DNA from: JAAZKO01 sp964432115
GTDB taxonomy: Bacteria > Patescibacteriota > Microgenomatia > UBA1400 > PJMF01
Assembly (NCBI GenBank): GCA_964432115.1
Contig: CAYSMC010000011.1
Coordinates: forward strand, 1 to 18,449
Reading direction: 5' to 3'
DNA length: 18,449 bases
The notes beneath the pieces were generated by a model, which did not search any database, had not been told where the DNA came from, and saw only the letters and a program-made list of their open reading frames with translations. Of the stretch, positions 5,445-12,710 are shown in pieces (the stretch's first letter is position 1; each line of letters starts with the position of its first letter). A program made the position numbers and the translations under genes.

Positions 5445-7814
5445 ATGTCTAAAAACAAAAATTTATTTAAGCAGAAAAAAAAGAACAACATTATCAAGAG
5501 TTGGTTAAAGTTTTGGCAAAATAAACATTGGCGAGCTATTTTCGTCGTCTTAATTATTTTATCTATAGGCATCTTAGTTTATTTAATTCAAGAATTACCA
5601 TCTCCAAAAAATTTAACTTCTTCAGAGCACTATGCTGTAAGTACACAAATTTTTGATCGAAATGGTGAATTACTTTATGAGGTCTATGGAAACGAAAATC
5701 GTACTCCAATTGACATTAAAAATCTGCCAGAACACCTGCTACAAGCGACTATTGCCATCGAGGATAAAAATTTTCATCGCCATCATGGCTTAGACGTGAG
5801 AGGATTATTAAGAGCTGCTATTAACAATCTCACTGGAGGTGACACTCAAGGAGGTTCCACCATTACTCAACAATTAGTTAAAAATGCTTTATTAAGTAAA
5901 GAAAAAACTCTCAACCGTAAAATTAAAGAAGCAATCATTTCTGTTTTGACAGAAATTATTTATAGTAAAGAAGAAATTTTAGAAATGTATTTAAATTATA
6001 TCCCTTATGGTGGTACTGCAGTTGGCATCGAAGCAGCTGCCAATCTTTATTTTGACAAAACTGCTAGTGATTTAACTTTAGCTGAAAGTTCTTTATTAGC
6101 AGGTTTGCCACAAGCACCCAGCACATACTCACCATTTGGAGCTCATCCAGAAAAAGCTAAACTACGTCAAAAAGAGGTTTTACGCCGAATGCTTGAAGAT
6201 GGATACATCAATGAAGAACAAATAAATGAAGTAGAAAATGAAACATTAACCTATGCCCTAAATAAAACCGATATTAAAGCTCCTCATTTTGTTTTTTATG
6301 TAATTGATTTATTGCAAAAAGAATATGGTGAAGAAATGGTAAAAACTGGCGGATTGAGAGTTCGAACAACTTTAGATTTCGAATTGCAAGAAGCTGCTCA
6401 GGCTTCATTATCCGCAGAAATTGAACAATTAAGTAATCTAAAAGTCAGTAATGGAGCTGCCCTTATTACCAAACCGAATACTGGAGAAATTTTAGCAATG
6501 ATTGGTAGTAAAAATTACTTTGACATGGAAAATGATGGGCAAGTTAATGTTACTCTAGCTCTAAGACAGCCAGGATCATCCATTAAACCACTTATGTATG
6601 CCACCACTTTTCAAGAAAAAACTCTGAGTCCTGGTTCTATGATTTTAGATATTCCAACTTGTTTTAGAGTAGCTGGTCAAAAAGATTACTGTCCTAAAAA
6701 CTACACCGGTGGTTTTGCTGGACCAGTAAGCATCAGACAGGCCTTAGGAAATTCTCTTAATATTCCAGCAGTTAAAGCACTGAGCACTATTGGTGTAGAA
6801 AAATTTATTGAACAAGCTAATAAAATGGGCATTAGTAATTGGACTGATCCTAGCCAATATGGTTTATCTCTAACTCTTGGGGGAGGTGAAGTAATGATGA
6901 TTGAAATGGCTACAGCTTTTGGAGTCCTAGCTAATCAAGGAGTTAAAGTACCCAACACCGCCATTTTGGAGGTAAAAAATTATTTGGGTGAAATTTTAAA
7001 GAGCGTTGATCTGGAGGCGCGCGGCGAAGCATTGTCCACCATGACTGATGACGAAACTATCGACACATACAATGACTTGGAAAGAGTAATGCGCCGCGCG
7101 CCAGCCTATCTCACCAGTCACATTATGCAAGACAACAGTGCCCGCTTAATGGCTTTTGGCAGCAATAGTCAACTAGTGATCAAAGACAAGGTGGTTAGTG
7201 CAAAAACCGGCACTACTAATGATTTGAAAGATAACTGGACAATTGGTTTCACTCCGGAATTTTTAACTATTGTATGGGTGGGAAATAATGATAATAGCTC
7301 GATGAGCTATTTAGCTTCAGGAGTCACCGGCGCCGCACCAATTTGGAATGATATCATGAGCTACATCCTTAAAGATGAACAAGTTATTTGGCCGGATCGT
7401 CCGAGCGATGTCAAGATGGGTTATGTTTGCCAAACTGGCATGCCCGTAGATCGTGGTTTGGGTAACAATCGCAATGATTTTCAAAATCTTAATACAAATG
7501 ATCTCACTGTTAAAACAGATGATCAACAAACCTATGTAACAGAGACTGATCCTGCTCAAACCTGTCAAGCTAGTGTTCAAGAATTATATTGGGAAGAATC
7601 TCTGCCAAGTTATTCTGGTAGTTTTCAAAAAGAATTTTGGATTCGCAGTGAGACAGGATTACCTCCAAAATTAGGCGAAGAAACTAGTGATCTAGTCTTA
7701 GAATTGCACCAATTTTATTATGATCCAGTTACTGCCCTCTACTGCGCAGATTGTAAACGAGCAATCAATGAAGAAACAGGAGAAATTATTTATGAATCAA
7801 ATTACGTTAATTAA
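5445..7814 (+). CDS. Class A penicillin-binding protein (transglycosylase/transpeptidase)
   Basis: Polymerises and crosslinks peptidoglycan outside the membrane. Order: basic cytosolic tail (1-29), one membrane anchor (30-49), GT51 glycosyltransferase (about 65-235) with catalytic E106 in EDKNF, GGSTITQQLVKN (136-147) and RKIKE (158-162), then a transpeptidase domain (about 335-640) with S378-x-x-K381 (SSIK), S437-L-N439 and K587-T-G-T590. All catalytic motifs are intact, and the 789-residue length is normal for PBP1a types. Six cysteines lie after residue 400 (C406, C416, C662, C707, C767, C770), the last two as CADC near the C-terminus, which is unusual for a PBP and suggests disulfides. 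Codon use shifts to GC-rich at about 7010-7200. The start ATG gives the expected charged tail before the anchor. It is the first gene of an operon with the GH18 gene. Confidence 0.95.
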   Translation: MSKNKNLFKQKKKNNIIKSWLKFWQNKHWRAIFVVLIILSIGILVYLIQELPSPKNLTSSEHYAVSTQIFDRNGELLYEVYGNENRTPIDIKNLPEHLLQATIAIEDKNFHRHHGLDVRGLLRAAINNLTGGDTQGGSTITQQLVKNALLSKEKTLNRKIKEAIISVLTEIIYSKEEILEMYLNYIPYGGTAVGIEAAANLYFDKTASDLTLAESSLLAGLPQAPSTYSPFGAHPEKAKLRQKEVLRRMLEDGYINEEQINEVENETLTYALNKTDIKAPHFVFYVIDLLQKEYGEEMVKTGGLRVRTTLDFELQEAAQASLSAEIEQLSNLKVSNGAALITKPNTGEILAMIGSKNYFDMENDGQVNVTLALRQPGSSIKPLMYATTFQEKTLSPGSMILDIPTCFRVAGQKDYCPKNYTGGFAGPVSIRQALGNSLNIPAVKALSTIGVEKFIEQANKMGISNWTDPSQYGLSLTLGGGEVMMIEMATAFGVLANQGVKVPNTAILEVKNYLGEILKSVDLEARGEALSTMTDDETIDTYNDLERVMRRAPAYLTSHIMQDNSARLMAFGSNSQLVIKDKVVSAKTGTTNDLKDNWTIGFTPEFLTIVWVGNNDNSSMSYLASGVTGAAPIWNDIMSYILKDEQVIWPDRPSDVKMGYVCQTGMPVDRGLGNNRNDFQNLNTNDLTVKTDDQQTYVTETDPAQTCQASVQELYWEESLPSYSGSFQKEFWIRSETGLPPKLGEETSDLVLELHQFYYDPVTALYCADCKRAINEETGEIIYESNYVN
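7016..7102. repeat. GC-only 11-bp perfect inverted repeat inside the PBP gene
   Basis: GGCGCGCGGCG at 7016-7026 and its exact reverse complement CGCCGCGCGCC at 7092-7102 flank 65 bp. Both arms are 100% G+C in a genome of roughly one-third GC. They encode EARGEA and VMRRAPA, between the SxN and KTG motifs of the transpeptidase. The whole unit is 87 bp (29 codons). Confidence 0.7.
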
Positions 7815-7830
7815 TTATTAACAAACAACA

Positions 7831-9069
7831 GTGATTAAAAAAACTAAATTTATTTTACTCCCTCTCTTAATCATTATTTTGACTGTAATCATTTATTTGA
7901 GCCTGAAAATTTGGCAAAAGAATTTTAAATCTCCAATTGGAGACAATTTTCAATTTAGCTACATCACCAATAAATTTTGGCCTAAAAAAAATAATCACAA
8001 GACAATTATTTATGGCTTTTTACCCTACTGGAATATTAATAAAGTAAAAATCCAACCAGAATTAACTCATTTGAGTTACTTTGCTCTAGAAGTTGGCGTC
8101 GATGGACAAATAGTTATTGAAAGCAAACCTGGCGAAACAAAACCGGGATTTAGACAATTAAATAGTGAGCAATTTTTCACTTTGATTGATGATCGTGATC
8201 TGAAACTTGAATTGGTTTTAAGTCAATTTGATTCGCAAAAAATTGAACAGTTTTTGAATGATCAACAAGCCTGGTTAACTTTTTTAAAACAAATAGATAG
8301 CCTATTGCTAGCTTATCCTTTCACTGGCATTAATCTGGACTTTGAATATCAAGGTGAGGCTAGTCAACAATTACGTCAAGAATTTACCAATCTGGTAATT
8401 AGTGTCCAGCAACATTTAACACAATATCAAACAAAAATTAATTTAAGTGTTGATGTTTATGCCAATGCTGGAGATCCTGAAAAAAACTTAATGTGGAATA
8501 TTGCAGATCTCGAGCCCTACATCGATTACATAATCGTGATGGCTTATGATTTTCATCGTCAAAATTCATTTCAAGCTGATCCCGGAGCACCTTTATTTGG
8601 TGGAGAAAAATTATGGAGTAATGATATTAATTCTTTAATGAAAAACTTTTTTGAATACATTCCTAGAGAAAAAATTTTATTAGGCATTCCGTTTTATGGA
8701 TATGCTTGGCAAACTGATAGTTTAGAACCTAGAGCTAATACCTATCCTGGCACAGGTTTTACTGTTAGTTATCAAGAAGCCCTCAATCTTCAAGAATTAA
8801 GTGGAATTTGGGAAAATTGTGAAAATTTGGCCATTTATTGGCAAGAAGAAGCACTATCGCCTTTTGCCACTTTAACTTGTCCAAATGATAATCAAGGGAA
8901 CAATGAAGAAAATGAATCAATTAACTATTTAGTTTATTTTGAAAACGCAAAATCTTTGCAATATAAAATTGATTATGCCCAACAATTGGAGTTAGCAGGA
9001 ATCGCTATTTGGGCATTGGGTTATGAAGGGGAAACAAGAGATTTGTGGGAAGTGGTAAAAAGTTTTTAA
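7831..9069 (+). CDS. Glycoside hydrolase family 18 protein (YaaH/chitinase-like), membrane-anchored
   Basis: A 412-residue protein starting at GTG 17 bases after the PBP stop. An N-terminal membrane anchor (about 7-27) is followed by one GH18 barrel. Landmarks are YGFLPYWN (61-68), the catalytic strand TGINLDFE (165-172) with D170 and E172 matching the DxxDxDxE motif (first two Asp replaced by Thr and Asn), IVMAYDFH (235-242), and ILLGIPFYGYAW. The layout resembles Bacillus YaaH/YdhD, which cut GlcNAc-containing glycans, so peptidoglycan or its fragments is the likeliest substrate. No LysM domain is present. Its place directly behind a penicillin-binding protein suggests wall remodelling coordinated with synthesis. 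The family call is firm and the substrate is inferred. Confidence 0.88.
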   Translation: MIKKTKFILLPLLIIILTVIIYLSLKIWQKNFKSPIGDNFQFSYITNKFWPKKNNHKTIIYGFLPYWNINKVKIQPELTHLSYFALEVGVDGQIVIESKPGETKPGFRQLNSEQFFTLIDDRDLKLELVLSQFDSQKIEQFLNDQQAWLTFLKQIDSLLLAYPFTGINLDFEYQGEASQQLRQEFTNLVISVQQHLTQYQTKINLSVDVYANAGDPEKNLMWNIADLEPYIDYIIVMAYDFHRQNSFQADPGAPLFGGEKLWSNDINSLMKNFFEYIPREKILLGIPFYGYAWQTDSLEPRANTYPGTGFTVSYQEALNLQELSGIWENCENLAIYWQEEALSPFATLTCPNDNQGNNEENESINYLVYFENAKSLQYKIDYAQQLELAGIAIWALGYEGETRDLWEVVKSF

Positions 9070-9088
9070 AATAAAAATATTTATTTTA
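9067..9088. terminator. AT-only inverted repeat over the convergent stops (possible weak bidirectional terminator)
   Basis: TAAAATAAA at 9067-9075 and its exact reverse complement TTTATTTTA at 9080-9088 flank a 4-nt loop. The palindrome contains the stop codons of both convergent genes (GH18 TAA at 9067-9069, FN3 protein stop at 9081-9083). No GC stem exists, so termination would be weak. It is the only hairpin-like element in this junction. Confidence 0.3.
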
Positions 9089-10907
9089 CTTTAAACTGCT
9101 TTGCCAAAAGAAATGACCAAACTCCGGTTGCCAAAAAGAACAAACCCATAAACAACAAGCCTACAGTGCTAAATATTGAACCAGCATTGTAAGTACCACT
9201 AGCCGTGGAAACAACTGTTTCTCTAGCACTATCAGAGGCGGTTGGAGTAAGAGTGGCAGCCGGTGTAGATGTTGGAGTGGGGGTAAGACTAGTTTCAACT
9301 GTAGGAACATAAGGATCTCCTGTGCCGTAGGGCAACGTTGTGGTTTCGGCACTAGCAATTGTTCTGCTATCCTCTTCTGCTCCTCGACCATAATCTACAG
9401 CTTCTTCACTTACAGTAAAATTATAACTTTCAGTTACCTCTTCTCCTGTTGCATCAATATACGTGTAAGTCACCGTGTGTTCTCCTGGCTCCAAACTTTG
9501 TTGCAAACTAGCGATATCAAGCATGAGATTACCATTAGCATCAGTTTTAGCAACTGTCTCTATAGTTGCATCTGAATGAATCTCTATTTTGACTGTAATA
9601 TCAGGCAGTAAATTAGCTTTAATAATAGGTTGCGTTGAATTAACAACAAGATCACTTGCACTACTAGATTCGGTAGACATATTTAGATCTAAAGTTCTAT
9701 CTTCATCGCTCAATACTATATCTTGATCCGATTGAATCTCAGTGCTTCCCGTCGCCTCTGTAGCAAGTAAAGAATCTGTCGCTAACTTATCATTTATTTC
9801 AGCTTCCTCATCACCATCACCCAATAATTCTTCTCTCGTGATTGATAAATCATCATCCAGCTGTTCTTGTTCTTGCCCCATAATAATCTCTGGTACGGGT
9901 TGAGCATCGACTAAGTCTAACATTCTACTCGTAACTGAATTAATTTCAGTACCTTGAACCTTGATCGATATCGCACTATCTTCTCTCACTTCGGGATAAG
10001 CATTTAGACTTAAATTAAAAGCATTAGCTAAAGAAACTGCCCAACTTCCAGAGGATTTGACCAAAGTAGATAGAGTGCCAGCACCCTCCAAAGTAACAAA
10101 AACAATTGCCCCTTCACCAGCTTGACCATTTGCTTGACTCACCGTACCATAAACAGTTTGATTATTAACAGAAACACCATCTGGACTGCTTGCTGTTCGA
10201 ATTTGGTAAGGATTTCCAGCATTGTCAAAAGTTGCATTACTACCCGTACCCAACAAATAATAATAGGTTGTATTTGGTTCTAAACCTCTAACAGTCATAT
10301 GATGTAAACGATATGGTTTAATCACTCCAGATAATTGATCTCGATCATCACTCGCCTGTTGTTTGATATTATTAACACTGGTGCCATATTTAATAAAACC
10401 AATAGTTTCTTCATCAGTATAAAAAGACACTGTAAAGGTTTTGTTGGTTACATTACTAGTTACAATATTCTTAGGAGTAGTTTCTGGTGTTGCTCTAGGC
10501 ATAAATAAACCAGTTCCATTCCCAAACAAAATTACTCCAGCAACCAGAGATATAATTAATAATAACAAACCCACGATGGTGGGAATTCTTTTTTTAGTTA
10601 ATTTTTTGCCTGATTTGTTACTTTTCTCATCAGACTGTTTCGTGTTTTTCTTGCCTATTTGTTCAACCGGCACCATATTTTCAACGTTAACTCTAGCTTT
10701 AGTTGGTGTTGCTGATGGTTTGTTGTTTGCGCTGTCTTGTTGAATAATAGGTTTTTTATTTTCAACAAGCGGTATTGTATTTTTCAGTGGTATTGTATTC
10801 TTCACAGGAGTATTAGTTTTAGCAGTCACAACTTGAGGCAATACTGGCTTAGGTAAATTTTGACCAAGCTTGGAATTAGCTGATGAATTATTATTTAAAA
10901 CTTGCAT
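9081..10907 (-). CDS. Large two-anchor surface protein with FN3-like and Ig-like domains
   Basis: A 608-residue protein built as follows: Pro/Lys/Asn-rich cytosolic arm (1-107) containing a doubled KNTIPL; membrane segment (108-128); fibronectin-III/purple-acid-phosphatase-N-like domain (about 144-238, ending GLEPNTTYYYLLGTG...); a carboxypeptidase-regulatory-like beta sandwich (about 250-330, VYGTVSQ...GAIVFVTL); an Asp/Glu/Ser-rich linker (344-425); a second Ig-like domain (about 430-500, with EPGEHTVTYTY); a Ser/Thr/Pro-rich stalk (518-570, TPTPTSTPAATLTPT); and a C-terminal membrane segment (577-602) with a basic tail. The middle would sit outside, tied to the membrane at both ends. No enzymatic motif is visible. 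It lies behind the pil-like genes, so a surface or adhesion role is plausible but unproven. A strong leader hairpin precedes it. Confidence 0.72.
   Translation of the reverse strand: MQVLNNNSSANSKLGQNLPKPVLPQVVTAKTNTPVKNTIPLKNTIPLVENKKPIIQQDSANNKPSATPTKARVNVENMVPVEQIGKKNTKQSDEKSNKSGKKLTKKRIPTIVGLLLLIISLVAGVILFGNGTGLFMPRATPETTPKNIVTSNVTNKTFTVSFYTDEETIGFIKYGTSVNNIKQQASDDRDQLSGVIKPYRLHHMTVRGLEPNTTYYYLLGTGSNATFDNAGNPYQIRTASSPDGVSVNNQTVYGTVSQANGQAGEGAIVFVTLEGAGTLSTLVKSSGSWAVSLANAFNLSLNAYPEVREDSAISIKVQGTEINSVTSRMLDLVDAQPVPEIIMGQEQEQLDDDLSITREELLGDGDEEAEINDKLATDSLLATEATGSTEIQSDQDIVLSDEDRTLDLNMSTESSSASDLVVNSTQPIIKANLLPDITVKIEIHSDATIETVAKTDANGNLMLDIASLQQSLEPGEHTVTYTYIDATGEEVTESYNFTVSEEAVDYGRGAEEDSRTIASAETTTLPYGTGDPYVPTVETSLTPTPTSTPAATLTPTASDSARETVVSTASGTYNAGSIFSTVGLLFMGLFFLATGVWSFLLAKQFKVK
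10771..10806. repeat. Tandem 18-bp duplication in the FN3 protein gene
   Basis: Two adjacent 18-bp copies (10771-10788 and 10789-10806, 15/18 identical) encode the doubled KNTIPL segment in the cytosolic arm. The length is a multiple of three, so frame is kept. It looks like a small slippage duplication. Confidence 0.6.
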
Positions 10908-10914
10908 ATCAACA

Positions 10915-10937
10915 CTAAGACATCCAAAATGTCCTAG
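10915..10937 (-). promoter_or_regulatory. Leader hairpin just upstream of the FN3 protein start
   Basis: On the minus strand, CTAGGACAT pairs with ATGTCTTAG around the loop TTTGG, giving nine base pairs, one of them G-U. The wobble pairs only in minus-strand RNA, which is the transcribed strand. The stem ends 7 nt before the ATG, covering the usual ribosome-binding-site zone. No U-tract follows, so it is not an intrinsic terminator. It may be an operator or an RNA element affecting translation. Confidence 0.4.
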
Positions 10938-11020
10938 TTTTACTCTATACGAATTAAAAATAGATCACAAGGCGAAAAAAAACCAAAGCAACAACTCAAT
11001 ATTTAGTCATATTTAATTAA

Positions 11021-11410
11021 TCAAAAAGAGTCTTCTTCTGAAAGCTCTTCCGCATTAATAATGGCACTATTGCTTGATAGATTAGTAATATCAGTAAAAA
11101 TTCCTAGTTCGTTCCGTTTTTCGTCTCCCTCTAGTAGGTAAACATAGATTGGAAAAGAACTTAACTCTTCATCAGTGAGTAGGCGTTTTTGTTCAATCGT
11201 AGAAAATACTTCGGTATCTAAACGTGGTATCAAAGGTTGAGCTAGTTTTGTTAAATTTTGATCAATTTTAACCTTTCGCTGAGAAGTAAAAATGCTGATA
11301 GCAATCCAAATAAGTGTAACTACCAAAAATAAAATTCCCACCCACAACACACTCTTTTGTCGACGAAGTCGATTAAGCTCTTGTTTTAATTTAATTCTTT
11401 CTTGACTCAT
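11021..11410 (-). CDS. Small bitopic membrane protein following pilO (PilP position)
   Basis: A 129-residue protein with a basic cytosolic N-terminus (1-20), one membrane segment (21-42), and an acidic extracytoplasmic tail of about 85 residues ending in EELSEEDSF. The start ATG overlaps the pilO stop by four bases (ATGA), so translation is coupled. In pil operons the gene after pilO usually encodes the PilP lipoprotein, but no lipobox cysteine or recognisable PilP fold is seen here. I do not assign a family. The context suggests a component of, or adaptor for, the same inner-membrane pilus platform. Confidence 0.6.
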   Translation of the reverse strand: MSQERIKLKQELNRLRRQKSVLWVGILFLVVTLIWIAISIFTSQRKVKIDQNLTKLAQPLIPRLDTEVFSTIEQKRLLTDEELSSFPIYVYLLEGDEKRNELGIFTDITNLSSNSAIINAEELSEEDSF

Positions 11411-12042
11411 GGTTCATCCACAGTTGCAGCTAATATGTAATGCGGTAAAGAAACTTTAATTGTAGCAACTAGATTTTCAGACTCAGTGATTCTTTCCACC
11501 AAAATCTGATCAACTATTATTACTTGACGCAAATTCATCATTTTTTCTACAAATTCTCTGATTTGTAGATAACTGCCAATGACTTCGATGTTTATCTGTA
11601 AAAATTCACGTTGATAGTCACTATAATCATTACTAAGTAATTTCTCGTCAACTACTTTAGGAATCTCTGGTAAAGAGATAAAATTGATAACTAATTGTCC
11701 TTCTCCAGCTAATTTTTCTATTTTTTTTAATGACTTAACTAAATCTAGTCTTTTAGAAATAGCTTCTTCTAATAAATAAAATTGAGATTGATGAAGTTCA
11801 TACTGTTCTTGCGCTGTAGCTAAACTCGCCAATTTTAAATTCATTTGTTGACTTAATTCTTTCTTATCTTGAATTTCTTTAACCAAATCAGCCATAGTAA
11901 TTAAAGTAGGACGAATAGCAAACACGGCGAAGAAAATAACTATAATAACAGATAAAATTAACTCGATTGATACTCTAGCCACTGGCTTTTGATAAAAATC
12001 CATTAAAATGGCTGCTAGTTGTTCTTGTTTTGTTTTTGCCAT
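11407..12042 (-). CDS. pilO: PilO-like type IV pilus inner-membrane assembly protein
   Basis: A 211-residue bitopic protein: cytosolic stretch (1-23), membrane segment (24-46), a long coiled-coil-prone region (50-105) and an alpha/beta C-terminal half (about 105-205, with QREFLQINIEVIGSYLQIREFVEKM typical of the PilO ferredoxin-like fold). PilO pairs with PilN to form the periplasmic or pseudo-periplasmic brace of the type IV pilus motor. It follows the PilN-like gene by 46 bp and overlaps the next gene by four bases. Sequence identity in this family is low, and the call relies on topology, helix pattern and gene order. It could also be a related GspM-type protein of a secretion system. Confidence 0.72.
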   Translation of the reverse strand: MAKTKQEQLAAILMDFYQKPVARVSIELILSVIIVIFFAVFAIRPTLITMADLVKEIQDKKELSQQMNLKLASLATAQEQYELHQSQFYLLEEAISKRLDLVKSLKKIEKLAGEGQLVINFISLPEIPKVVDEKLLSNDYSDYQREFLQINIEVIGSYLQIREFVEKMMNLRQVIIVDQILVERITESENLVATIKVSLPHYILAATVDEP

Positions 12043-12088
12043 TATTATTTGTTTATTTTCACCATTATTATCTAACTACCAAATCTAT

Positions 12089-12679
12089 TTAATCAGCAAC
12101 GTTAACAACTCTCGCTCTCATATCGAATGTTAAACCTGGTAAGTTTTCTCCTCTAGATTCAACCTTATCCATACTCACATCACTAAAATGAGGAGACAAC
12201 TTGACGTTGCTAACTAAAACGTTAAAAGCTGTTTGAGAAAGGGCTATGCCTGAAAAAACTACCTCATTTTGTTTGATGGATAACTCGTCAAAAATGACAT
12301 TACTAGGAATAGTTTCATTTAACAAAGGAAAAACTTCTATCAAATTCGATTCTTGTTGTAATTGTTTGATGTCATTAATTTGTGCTTGAACGAAGAGAAA
12401 ATCTCTCTCCAATTCACTATAAGCCTCAATGGCTGTTTTTTGCTGATTAATAGTGACATTAAGATCGGTGACCTGGCGATCCAGAAAAAAACGGGTGAGA
12501 AAGCTAAAAATTACAACTAATTGAGTAAAGATAACAATGTAACGTCCAACCGAGACCGTCCATTTCAAAGAACGACCTATGGTCGTTTGAAAAAACGGAT
12601 CCTTGGGCATTAAATTAACGTCCAACACAACGGAACTTTGTTTTTTCCTTCTCGAATTTGCTCTGGGCATTAATTTCAT
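12089..12679 (-). CDS. pilN: PilN-like type IV pilus assembly protein
   Basis: A 196-residue bitopic protein. Residues 19-27 (LDVNLMPKD) match the conserved PilN N-terminal segment that binds the groove of PilM in the cytosol. A membrane segment follows (about 41-66), then a coiled coil (70-110) and a small alpha/beta domain (110-195, with IPSNVIFDELSI and VVFSGIA, characteristic of the fimbrial assembly PilN family). The start used is ATG at 12679, and an in-frame ATG at 12670 is possible. It begins 31 bp after the murJ stop. No pilM is found in this window, so the partner must lie elsewhere in the genome or be absent. The PilN-PilO order supports both calls. Confidence 0.82.
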   Translation of the reverse strand: MKLMPRANSRRKKQSSVVLDVNLMPKDPFFQTTIGRSLKWTVSVGRYIVIFTQLVVIFSFLTRFFLDRQVTDLNVTINQQKTAIEAYSELERDFLFVQAQINDIKQLQQESNLIEVFPLLNETIPSNVIFDELSIKQNEVVFSGIALSQTAFNVLVSNVKLSPHFSDVSMDKVESRGENLPGLTFDMRARVVNVAD

Positions 12680-12710
12680 TGTAGATTACTTTTATAGAGA
12701 AGAAAAGAGC

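Noticed and set aside
7317..7580. Minus-strand 87-codon frame inside the PBP gene
   Set aside because: It is a shadow of the transpeptidase C-terminal region, with no ribosome-binding site or family resemblance.
10441..10743. Plus-strand 100-codon frame opposite the FN3 protein
   Set aside because: It is antisense to a well-structured protein. Its hydrophobic content mirrors the Lys-rich arm and membrane segment on the other strand.
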